DNA from: Phycisphaerales bacterium UBA1926
GTDB lineage: Bacteria; Planctomycetota; Phycisphaerae; Phycisphaerales; UBA1924
Reading direction: 5' to 3'
Assembly (NCBI GenBank): GCA_002337215.1
Contig: DDFO01000054.1
Span: forward strand, 104,270-111,482
Length of the DNA stretch: 7,213 nt
Positions 1 through 6,609 of this stretch are shown one piece after another; positions within the stretch are counted from its first letter, which is position 1; every line of letters begins with the position of its first letter. Below the pieces are notes generated by a model. It had not been told where the DNA came from. It ran no database searches and saw only the letters and a list, made by a program, of their open reading frames with translations. The position numbers were made by a program, and so were the translations under genes.

Positions 1-311
1 AAGCCGGTCCGCCGGGCACGGCCGATGGCGGCCCGATCGACCGCCCGACGCTGCTGCTCGACCGCCCCGAGCCCGCGCGGGTGATCGCGCTGACCCCCGA
101 CGGGCCTGTGCACCGGGTGGCCTGGCGGGGAGGGGAATCGATCGCCGTCGGGTGCTCAGGTCCCGAACGCATCGCGGGTGAGTGGTGGCGGTCGAACGCG
201 GCGGCGCGCACGCGGGACTACTTCGTGGTCGATCTCGACGACGGCCGTCGGCTTTGGCTGGCGCGGAGCATCGAACGCGGGACGTGGTTCGTGCACGGAG
301 TGTGGGCCTGA
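1..311 (+). CDS. imuB: ImuB, inactive Y-family polymerase homologue of the mutasome (3' end only)
   Basis: The last 102 codons of a gene entering from the left edge are open from position 3 to the TGA at 309-311. The visible end has the pattern I know from ImuB C-termini: a 'GPERIAGEWWR' block, then 'RDYFVVDLDDGRRLWLARS', then a final 'GTWFVHGVWA'. ImuB is a DinB/UmuC relative that has lost polymerase catalytic residues. In characterised systems it acts as the hub linking ImuA, DnaE2 and the beta clamp at stalled forks. The polymerase-like fold and any clamp-binding motif lie outside the window, so neither can be checked. The stop overlaps the dnaE2 start by one base, which supports the assignment. 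Without the N-terminus, a closely related Y-family protein cannot be fully excluded, but the following dnaE2 makes ImuB by far the best reading. Confidence 0.88.
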   Translation, partial: AGPPGTADGGPIDRPTLLLDRPEPARVIALTPDGPVHRVAWRGGESIAVGCSGPERIAGEWWRSNAAARTRDYFVVDLDDGRRLWLARSIERGTWFVHGVWA

Positions 312-313
312 TG
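297..313 (+). promoter_or_regulatory. imuB stop / dnaE2 start overlap with upstream GGAG
   Basis: The imuB stop TGA (309-311) and the dnaE2 start ATG (311-313) share base 311. A GGAG at 297-300 lies inside the imuB coding sequence, 10 bases before the ATG; this is a usable but slightly long Shine-Dalgarno spacing. The overlap suggests translational coupling. It also fixes the dnaE2 start: no other in-frame ATG, GTG or TTG lies between this ATG and the conserved PHP domain, and upstream in-frame starts would read through the end of imuB. Confidence 0.7.
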
Positions 314-3300
314 CCAGACGAGCCGAATCCCAAGCCCCGCCCGCACCCCGCCAACCGGCCCCCAAACCCGGCGCAGAACCGGGACCACGCCGGTGGGGGG
401 CGTGCCGGATCCGATGCCCCGTACGCCGAGTTGTCGGTGACGAGCAACTACACGTTCCTGACCGGGGCGAGCCACCCCGAGGAGCTCGTCGAGCGGGCGG
501 GCGAGCTCGGGTACCGGGCGATCGCGATCACCGACACGAACACGCTGGCGGGCGTCGTCCGGGCGCACGCCGCGGCGAAGCAGGCGGGCGTCCGGCTCGT
601 CGTCGGGTGCCGGCTCCGACTCGCCGACGCACCGCCCGTGCTGGTTTACCCGGCGGACCGCTCGGCGTACGCGCGGCTCTGCCGGCTGCTGACGCTCGGG
701 AAGCGGCGCGCGCCCAAGGGCGAGTGCCACCTGACGGTGCACGATCTGCTGGACCATCAGGCCGGCGATGGGGTGGGGCTGCTCGGGGTCGTCGAGCCGC
801 CCGACCTGATCGATGCGCACACGGTGGGCATCATCGAGGGCCTGGCACGCGCGTTCGACGGGGATCGGCTCTCGCTCGCGGCCTCGTTCGCCTACGACGG
901 GCTCGACGCCGACCGGCTCGGGCGGATCGACGATCTCTCGCGAAGAACAAGCGTCCCGATCGTCGCGACGAACCGGGTGCTCTGCCACGACCCGGGCCGG
1001 CGACCGTTGCAGGACGTGCTGACCTGCATCCGTTGCGGCTGCACGATCGAGCGGGCGGGGTACCGGTTGCAGGCGAACGCGGAGCGGCACCTGAAGCCGA
1101 CCGGGGAGATGGTTCGGCTGTTTGCGGCACGCCCGGAGGCGGTGATGCGCACGGTGGAGATCGCCGAACGGGCGGCGGGCTTCGATCTGGATCAGTTGCG
1201 GTACGAGTACCCCGCGGTGGCGTGCCCCGGGGGTGTCTCGCCCGCGGCGCATCTGCGGCGGGAGGCATATCGCGGCGCGCGCACGCGGTACGGCAGCGAT
1301 ATCCCGGCGAAGACCGTGCGCGCGCTCGAACACGAGCTCGCGTTCATCGAGGAACTCAAGTACGAGGCGTACTTCCTGACCTGCTACGACATCGTGGACT
1401 TCGCACGCTCACGGGGGATCCTGTGCCAGGGTCGGGGCGGGGCGGCGAACTCGGCGGTGTGCTACTGCCTGGGGATCACGGAGGTGGACCCCGCGCGGTT
1501 CAGTCTGTTGTTCGAGCGATTCATCAGCCGGGAGCGGGCGGAGCCCCCCGATATCGATATCGACTTCGAGCACGAGCGGCGGGAAGAGGTGCTGCAGTAC
1601 ATCTACGAGACGTACGGGCGGGACCGCGCGGCGATGACCGCGGAGGTGATCTCCTACCGGGGGCGGAGCGCTGTGCGGGAAGTCGGCAAGGCGATGGGCC
1701 TCCCCGAGGACTGTGTGGACGCGCTCGCCAAGAACCTCGATCGCTGGGGGGAGAACCCGGACGGGGAGACGGGGGACCGGCGTGTGCGCGAGATCGGGAT
1801 GAACCCCGACGACCCGACGATCCGGCGGGTGCTGGATCTCGCGGGGGAACTGGTGGGTTTCCCGCGGCATCTCTCGCAGCATGTGGGGGGGATGGTGATC
1901 ACGCGCGGCCCCCTGTGCGAACTGGTGCCGATCGAGAACGCGGCGATGGAGGACCGGACGGTCATCGAATGGGACAAGGACGACATCGACGCGATGGGGA
2001 TGCTCAAGGTCGATTGCCTGGGGCTGGGGATGCTGACGTGCATCCGCAAGGCGTTCGGGCTGCTCGAGGGGGCCGGGGTGACGGGGACGAGCGGCGGGCG
2101 GCTGACGATCGCGGACGTGATGGCGGAGGAATCGGCGGACGATTCGGTGTACGGGATGATCTCGGAGGCGGACACGGTGGGGGTGTTCCAGATCGAGAGC
2201 CGGGCGCAGATGTCGATGTTGCCGAGGCTGAAGCCCCGGTGTTTTTACGACCTGGTGATCGAGGTCGCGATCGTGCGCCCGGGGCCCATCCAGGGGAAGA
2301 TGGTGCACCCCTACCTGCGTCGCCGGCAGGGCACGGAGGCGGTCGAGTTCCCAAACGAGGCGGTGCGGGGCGTGCTGGGACGGACGCTGGGGGTGCCGCT
2401 GTTCCAGGAGCAGGCGATGCAACTCGCGATCGTCGCGGCGGGGTTCACGCCCGACCAGGCGGACGGGCTGCGGCGGGCGATGGCGTCGTGGAAACGCAAG
2501 GGCAACGCGATCGCGCGGTACGGCGAGCACCTGATCTCGGGCATGCTCGCCAACGGGTACGAGCGAGAGTTCGCCGAGCGGTGCTTCGAGCAGGTGAAGG
2601 GGTTCAGCGAGTACGGGTTCCCCGAGTCGCACGCGGCAAGTTTCGCGATCCTTGTGTATGTCTCGGCGTGGTTGAAGCACCACCACCCCGCGGCGTTCGC
2701 GGCGGCGCTGATCAACAGCCAGCCGATGGGGTTCTATCAGCCCGCCCAGATCGTGCGTGACGCGCAAGAGCACGGGGTCGAGGTGCTGCCGATCGATGTG
2801 AACCGGAGTGGGTGGGACTGCGTGCTGGAAGCGAGGAAGGGGCGGCCTGCGTTGCGGCTGGGAACCCGGCTCGTCAAGGGGCTGCGAGCGGGAGACGCGG
2901 GGAAGATCACGGACGCGGTGCGGGCGGGCGGGCGGTTCGCCACGGTCGAGTCGCTCTGGCGGGCGAGTGGGGCGAGCGTGGGGGGGCTGCGGTGTCTGGC
3001 GCGCGGGGACGCGTTCGGCTCGATGGGGCTCGACCGGCAGCGGGCGTTGTGGCAGATCAAGCCGCTTCGGGACGAGGCGATGCCGCTGTTCTCAGGTGAG
3101 GATGGTGGGGGGCTTGATGGGACCGACGCGGCGGGGCTGGATCGGCTGCCTGCGGTTCCGGCCGAGGAGCGGGTTCGTGGGGACTACGCGTCGGTGGGGC
3201 TCTCGCTGGCGGCGCACCCGGTGTCGTTTCTTCGACGCGATCTCGATGGGCTGGGGGTGACCCCGGCGGAGGGTCTGCGCGACGCGGCGGTGTGCCCGGC

Positions 3301-3586
3301 GCGGCGCGTGGTGACAGTCGCGGGGCTGGTGCTGTGCCGGCAACGTCCCGGGACGGCGTCGGGGGTGACGTTCATCACCCTCGAAGACGAAACGGGGATC
3401 GCGAATCTCGTTATCTGGCGGGATGTGTTCGAGACGTTCAGGCGGGAGGCGAGGCTGAGTGTCGCGCTGCTTGCGAGGGGCATGATCGAGCGGGAGGGCG
3501 GGGTCGTGCATGTCCACGCGCAGCGGCTCGAATCGCTCGATGGGCGGATGCCGGAGCTCGGGGGGATGTCGCGGGACTTCCACTGA
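311..3586 (+). CDS. dnaE2: DnaE2 (ImuC), error-prone C-family DNA polymerase
   Basis: Encodes 1091 residues, close to the usual DnaE2 length, and probably performs translesion synthesis in the ImuA-ImuB-DnaE2 mutasome. Residues 1-36 are a Pro/Arg/Gly-rich tail. The PHP domain starts at about residue 38 ('YAELSVTSNYTFL', 'AITDTNTLAGV'). Its metal site looks degenerate: Ser42, Thr44 and Thr76 stand where active PHP domains have histidines, as is common in DnaE2. The polymerase core has 'PPDIDIDFE' with Asp414 and Asp416, and 'KVDCLGLGMLT' with Asp568. The 154-residue spacing from Asp414 to Asp568 equals that of E. coli DnaE D401 to D555. The expected DnaE2 blocks 'SAVCYCLGIT', 'HLSQHVGGMVI', 'FPESHAASFAIL' and 'GLVLCRQRPGTASGV' are present. 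A helix-hairpin-helix region (about 800-900) and an OB fold (about 998-1075) follow, ending in 'SRDFH'. One oddity is Gly377 in place of the Gly-Ser motif serine. The gene is coupled to imuB; SOS control is expected from the family, but the promoter is outside the window. Confidence 0.97.
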   Translation: MPDEPNPKPRPHPANRPPNPAQNRDHAGGGRAGSDAPYAELSVTSNYTFLTGASHPEELVERAGELGYRAIAITDTNTLAGVVRAHAAAKQAGVRLVVGCRLRLADAPPVLVYPADRSAYARLCRLLTLGKRRAPKGECHLTVHDLLDHQAGDGVGLLGVVEPPDLIDAHTVGIIEGLARAFDGDRLSLAASFAYDGLDADRLGRIDDLSRRTSVPIVATNRVLCHDPGRRPLQDVLTCIRCGCTIERAGYRLQANAERHLKPTGEMVRLFAARPEAVMRTVEIAERAAGFDLDQLRYEYPAVACPGGVSPAAHLRREAYRGARTRYGSDIPAKTVRALEHELAFIEELKYEAYFLTCYDIVDFARSRGILCQGRGGAANSAVCYCLGITEVDPARFSLLFERFISRERAEPPDIDIDFEHERREEVLQYIYETYGRDRAAMTAEVISYRGRSAVREVGKAMGLPEDCVDALAKNLDRWGENPDGETGDRRVREIGMNPDDPTIRRVLDLAGELVGFPRHLSQHVGGMVITRGPLCELVPIENAAMEDRTVIEWDKDDIDAMGMLKVDCLGLGMLTCIRKAFGLLEGAGVTGTSGGRLTIADVMAEESADDSVYGMISEADTVGVFQIESRAQMSMLPRLKPRCFYDLVIEVAIVRPGPIQGKMVHPYLRRRQGTEAVEFPNEAVRGVLGRTLGVPLFQEQAMQLAIVAAGFTPDQADGLRRAMASWKRKGNAIARYGEHLISGMLANGYEREFAERCFEQVKGFSEYGFPESHAASFAILVYVSAWLKHHHPAAFAAALINSQPMGFYQPAQIVRDAQEHGVEVLPIDVNRSGWDCVLEARKGRPALRLGTRLVKGLRAGDAGKITDAVRAGGRFATVESLWRASGASVGGLRCLARGDAFGSMGLDRQRALWQIKPLRDEAMPLFSGEDGGGLDGTDAAGLDRLPAVPAEERVRGDYASVGLSLAAHPVSFLRRDLDGLGVTPAEGLRDAAVCPARRVVTVAGLVLCRQRPGTASGVTFITLEDETGIANLVIWRDVFETFRREARLSVALLARGMIEREGGVVHVHAQRLESLDGRMPELGGMSRDFH

Positions 3587-3680
3587 AAGGCGAAGAGCCG
3601 ATGGGCTGCGTCGTTGTTGGACAGAGTCGATTCGAGTCGGGACCGCGGTCAGGAACGGAACAGGGAAAACTCCGGCGCTG
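3587..3680. other. Convergent intergenic gap between dnaE2 and the GH3 gene
   Basis: Ninety-four bases separate two genes whose 3' ends face each other, so transcripts from both sides should terminate here. I find only weak dyads: AGCC/GGCT around a GATG loop at 3596-3607, followed by a mildly T-rich stretch, and a perfect 10-base palindrome GACCGCGGTC at 3641-3650. Neither has a stem and U-tract good enough to call an intrinsic terminator. No gene is visible. Confidence 0.6.
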
Positions 3681-6374
3681 TCAGGGGCATCCTGCCTGGA
3701 AGCTGGCGACGAAAGCGGCGATGTCTGCAAGGTCATAGATCCCGTTCCCATCAAAATCCACGGCGGGCTGGCCCGCGAGGAACGCGGAGGTGAACGCGGA
3801 GATGTCCGCCAGGTCGAGCACGCCCTGGGGCGGGGCGAGATCCGCCGGGCAATCGGGCTCGGTTTGCACGAACTCCAGCCAGTTCAGGTTGAACTCCTCA
3901 CCGTTGGTTCCGAGGTTCTCGAACCGCATGACGGCGGTGCCGGCCGGCAGTTCGACCTCGACGGAGTGGGTTGTCCAGCTCTGCCAGCCGCCCGTGGCGC
4001 TGAAGTAGAAATTGGCGCCGACCGAGGCACCGTCGAACAGGAGCCGGAAGGCGCCCCCGGAGTCCTGAGACGCCACCCGGGCGTCGATGCGGTAAGGGCC
4101 TGCCTGCTGGATATCGACGGTGTACTCGATCCATTCTTCCGCTTGCATCCAGCCGACGTTGAAGCCTTGCTCGGTGCTCTGCTCGAGGTCCACATCGTCG
4201 GTGCGGTACGCGCCGCCGGTGTTGCCCGGGGTGGCGTCGTGATAGGCGACGTCCTCGCCTCCGAGGTCGTAATTCTCCGCTTCGACCACCCCCGGGAGTG
4301 CGGCGGGAGCGCCCAGAAAAGGTGCCTGTCCGTCGCATCCGGTGCCGACCGTGAGGTCGATGGTGCGCGAGCCGGTGAGGCCGGAGTCGTCGCGTGCGAG
4401 CGCGAGGATCGTGTAACAGCCGTCGGCGACATCGGTCCAACTCCAGCTGTACGGTGCCGAGGAATCTGCGCCGAGGAAGTTGTCGCCCTCAAAGAACTCA
4501 ACGGTTGTGACGGTGCCGTCGCTATCGGACGCGGAGGCCTGGATCGTGATGTCGCCCGCGGGGACCTGCGCGGCATCGGCCGGTGCAGTGATCGTCACGG
4601 AGGGCGGGAGCGAGGCATAGGTCAGGCCGTGTCCGTAGGGGAAGAGGGGGTTGTAATCCGCGTCCCCGACGTTGATCGGGACCTGACCGATGTTCGCAGG
4701 CCAGCTGTGCGGAAGTGTTCCCGAGAAGTTGTGCTCGCCGAACAGCACCTCGGCGACCCCGTCGCCCTCGGTGCCGGGCAGCCAGGCGGCCACGAAGGCG
4801 TCCCAATCGTCGATGTGATCCTCGATCATCAGGGGGCGGCCCGAGACCAGCACGACGACCGTTGGGATGTCGCCGATCCGGCTCAGGCACTCGAGATCTG
4901 CCTGGTCGAGCGCCAGGTCGTCGTCGTCGCCGAAGCCCTCGGCGTAGGGCGTCTCGCCGATGACCACGATCGCGAGATCGTGGCCGGCCGAGCCCGAGCC
5001 GTCCTCGCTAAAGGTCACCGATCCGCCGCCGTCCGCGACCGCGTCCCGGATCCCGTCGAGGATGGTCGTTCCGGGCGTGGTCGCGCCGCTGCCGCCTTGC
5101 CAGGAGATCGTCCAGCCGCCGCATTGGTGACCCATGTCGTCCGCGTTTTTGCCTGCGACGAAGACCCGGCTGTTTCCGGGGATCGGCAGCACCCCATCGT
5201 TCTTGAGCAGGACGAGCGACTCGCGAACGGCCTGACGCGCGACGTCCCGGTGGGCGGTGCTGCCCAGCGCCCCGCTGTTGACGAGGTCACGATCGGCAAG
5301 CGGCTCGTCGAACAGGCCGGCACGATCTTTGGTCAGGAGGATCCGTCGGACGGCGTCGTCGATGCGGTCCGTGCTCACATCGCCGTTGTTCACCGCTGAC
5401 CTGAGCGTGGTGATGTAGTTCCGCCAGTTGTTGGGTTCCATTGTCATATCGACGCCGGCGTTGATCATCCGCACGACCTGGTTGTAGTACGAGCCTCCGG
5501 TGAGCTCGTAGACGGCTTCCCAATCGGAGATCACGAAGCCATCGAAGCCCATCTCTGTCTTCAGGACGTTGTTGATGAGATACCCGTTCTGGTGCATCTT
5601 CACGCCGTTCCAGCTGCTGTACGAGGGCATCATGGTGCCGACGTTCTCGTCGATCGCCTCGACGAAGCCCGGCATGTGGATATCGCGGAGCGCGGTCTCG
5701 CTGAGCACCGTGTTGCCGCGATCGACGCCGCCCGTGGTCCCGCCGTCTCCGGCGTAGTGCTTGGCGCAGGCGATGACGCGCTCGCCGCTCATGGTGTCGC
5801 CCTGGAGGCCTCGGACATACGGTCCCGCGAGCAGCGTCTGCAGCGCCGGGTCCTCGCCGAAACTCTCGTAGGTCCGTCCCCAGCGTTCATCGCGTGCAAC
5901 CGCCACGCACGGTGCAAAGGTCCACTCGAGCCCGGTGCAGGCGACCTCGAGGGCGGTGATCCGCCCGATCTCTTCGAGCAGTTGAGGGTTGCGCGTCGCT
6001 CCGAGCCCGATGTTGTGCGGGAAGATCGTCGCGCTGACGACGTTGCTGTGCCCGTGCACGGCGTCGATACCGTAGACGATCGGGATGCCCAGTCGGGTGC
6101 TCAGCGCGGCATTCTGGTACGCGTCGTGCATGTCTGCCCAGCCGGCGGGGGTGTTGGACGAAGGCGCCGAGCCACCACCGCTTAAGATCGAGCCCAGAAA
6201 GAAGTCTCGCACATCGGTAGGCGACGCGCTGCCCCGTTCGGCCTGGGTCATCTGCCCGATCTTCTCGTCGAGGGTCATGCTCGCGATCAACGCGTCGACA
6301 TCGACGGCGTGCACCACCGAACTACTGGCGGCAATGAGCGAGAACGACAATCTCCACGCGTAACGAAATTTCAC
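3681..6374 (-). CDS. Secreted GH3 beta-glucosidase / beta-glucan exohydrolase with Ig-like, CBM6 and GC-type dockerin modules
   Basis: Encodes 897 residues from a GTG at 6374-6372. That start gives a clean Sec signal peptide: 'KFRYAWR', a hydrophobic stretch, and likely cleavage after 'VHA' (residue 23). An in-frame GTG at 6428 would put 18 residues before it and is less likely. Residues 29-590 form a two-domain GH3 enzyme of the barley ExoI type. Visible motifs are 'YGIDAVHGH' (Asp104), 'RDERWGRTYESFGEDP', 'AKHYAGDGG' (Lys205, His206), 'GFVISDWEAV' with nucleophile Asp284, Trp285 and Trp425 as the likely glucose clamp, and 'GETPYAEG' with Glu479 as the best acid/base candidate. An Ig-like domain (Big_7 type, about 591-676) follows, then a CBM6 (about 694-837: 'VEAENYD', 'EEWIEYTV', 'GGWQSW', 'FNLNWLEF'). 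A dockerin-like module closes the protein (841-897, ending 'AGCP'). It should release glucose from beta-1,3/1,4-glucans or oligosaccharides outside the cytoplasm. The exact substrate cannot be read from sequence. Both immediate neighbours have unrelated functions. Confidence 0.95.
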   Translation of the reverse strand: MKFRYAWRLSFSLIAASSSVVHAVDVDALIASMTLDEKIGQMTQAERGSASPTDVRDFFLGSILSGGGSAPSSNTPAGWADMHDAYQNAALSTRLGIPIVYGIDAVHGHSNVVSATIFPHNIGLGATRNPQLLEEIGRITALEVACTGLEWTFAPCVAVARDERWGRTYESFGEDPALQTLLAGPYVRGLQGDTMSGERVIACAKHYAGDGGTTGGVDRGNTVLSETALRDIHMPGFVEAIDENVGTMMPSYSSWNGVKMHQNGYLINNVLKTEMGFDGFVISDWEAVYELTGGSYYNQVVRMINAGVDMTMEPNNWRNYITTLRSAVNNGDVSTDRIDDAVRRILLTKDRAGLFDEPLADRDLVNSGALGSTAHRDVARQAVRESLVLLKNDGVLPIPGNSRVFVAGKNADDMGHQCGGWTISWQGGSGATTPGTTILDGIRDAVADGGGSVTFSEDGSGSAGHDLAIVVIGETPYAEGFGDDDDLALDQADLECLSRIGDIPTVVVLVSGRPLMIEDHIDDWDAFVAAWLPGTEGDGVAEVLFGEHNFSGTLPHSWPANIGQVPINVGDADYNPLFPYGHGLTYASLPPSVTITAPADAAQVPAGDITIQASASDSDGTVTTVEFFEGDNFLGADSSAPYSWSWTDVADGCYTILALARDDSGLTGSRTIDLTVGTGCDGQAPFLGAPAALPGVVEAENYDLGGEDVAYHDATPGNTGGAYRTDDVDLEQSTEQGFNVGWMQAEEWIEYTVDIQQAGPYRIDARVASQDSGGAFRLLFDGASVGANFYFSATGGWQSWTTHSVEVELPAGTAVMRFENLGTNGEEFNLNWLEFVQTEPDCPADLAPPQGVLDLADISAFTSAFLAGQPAVDFDGNGIYDLADIAAFVASFQAGCP
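3684..3854 (-). other. GC-type dockerin-like module of the GH3 protein
   Basis: These 57 codons (residues 841-897) hold two related repeats. Each contains an acidic loop followed by 'DLADI' and a short hydrophobic helix. The second loop, 'DFDGNGIYDLAD' (residues 873-884), is a good dockerin-type calcium loop with Asp873, Asp875, Asn877, Asp881 and Asp884. The first, 'DLAPPQGVLDLAD' (845-857), is one residue longer and lacks the second and third acidic or amide ligands. The protein ends 'QAGCP'. I recognise this as the planctomycete GC-type dockerin, thought to be a surface-sorting or anchoring signal. A cohesin partner is neither visible here nor, to my knowledge, established. Confidence 0.8.
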
Positions 6375-6382
6375 ATGACCTC
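6372..6382 (-). promoter_or_regulatory. Ribosome-binding site and GTG start of the GH3 gene
   Basis: On the minus strand GAGG (6382-6379) precedes the GTG (6374-6372) by four bases. The spacing is short, but the signal peptide begins exactly here. An ATG at 6376-6374 overlaps the GTG in another frame and is closed at once by TGA, so it cannot start the protein. The alternative in-frame GTG at 6428 has no good Shine-Dalgarno sequence before it. Confidence 0.5.
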
Positions 6383-6609
6383 GATTCAATCTCAGTGATA
6401 ACGGCACAAATTCCGAGAATTCTCTCACGCCCAGAGTGTATCGGTCAGAATTGGAGACGCTTGTACCATGTCACGATTCAAACGCGAAACCGACCCCGCC
6501 CGAGACTCCCCAACCGGGAGAAACAAGCAGGCCTAGATACCGTGGGCCGGGTCTTGAAAGCCCTTCTCGCTGGACCGTCCGCCGTGGATCGATGCAAAGC
6601 TGTGGTGCG
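6375..6609 (-). other. Upstream region of the GH3 gene: AT-richer gap with a nested dyad
   Basis: This 235-base interval lies between the stop of the polyphosphate kinase gene and the GH3 start, both on the minus strand. The part nearest the GH3 gene (about 6361-6480) is clearly richer in A and T than the coding DNA around it, as expected of a promoter region. It holds a perfect palindrome GAGAATTCTC (6415-6424) overlapping the inverted repeat AATTC-CGA-GAATT (6409-6421). I could not place a convincing -35/-10 pair. Just after the kinase gene, GGCC/GGCC arms (about 6526-6548) precede a T-rich run on the minus strand, which is at best a weak terminator. Plus-strand ORFs here are not credible genes. 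Confidence 0.5.

Noticed and set aside
178..2760. An 860-codon plus-strand open frame over most of dnaE2.
   Set aside because: It lies in another frame of a gene with full family motifs, its translation is dominated by Arg/Gly/Ala/Pro with no recognisable domain, and such frames are common in GC-rich DNA.
1409..2773. A 454-codon minus-strand open frame antisense to dnaE2.
   Set aside because: Low-complexity Arg/His/Pro-rich translation with no motif; a codon-bias mirror of the real gene.
3641..3650. Perfect palindrome GACCGCGGTC as a terminator or operator.
   Set aside because: The arms leave almost no loop, no U-tract follows, and a 10-base GC-rich palindrome is expected by chance in such DNA.
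3510..5399. A 629-codon plus-strand open frame antisense to the GH3 gene.
   Set aside because: The opposite strand has signal peptide, catalytic and binding-module motifs throughout. This frame has no recognisable domain and starts inside dnaE2.
6375..6428. N-terminal extension of the GH3 protein from the GTG at 6428.
   Set aside because: It would place 18 residues before an otherwise well-formed signal peptide and has no good ribosome-binding site.
6526..6548. GGCC/GGCC stem followed by a T-rich stretch as terminator of the PPK2 gene.
   Set aside because: Only four pairs with an 11-base or longer loop and an interrupted T run; too weak to list as a terminator.
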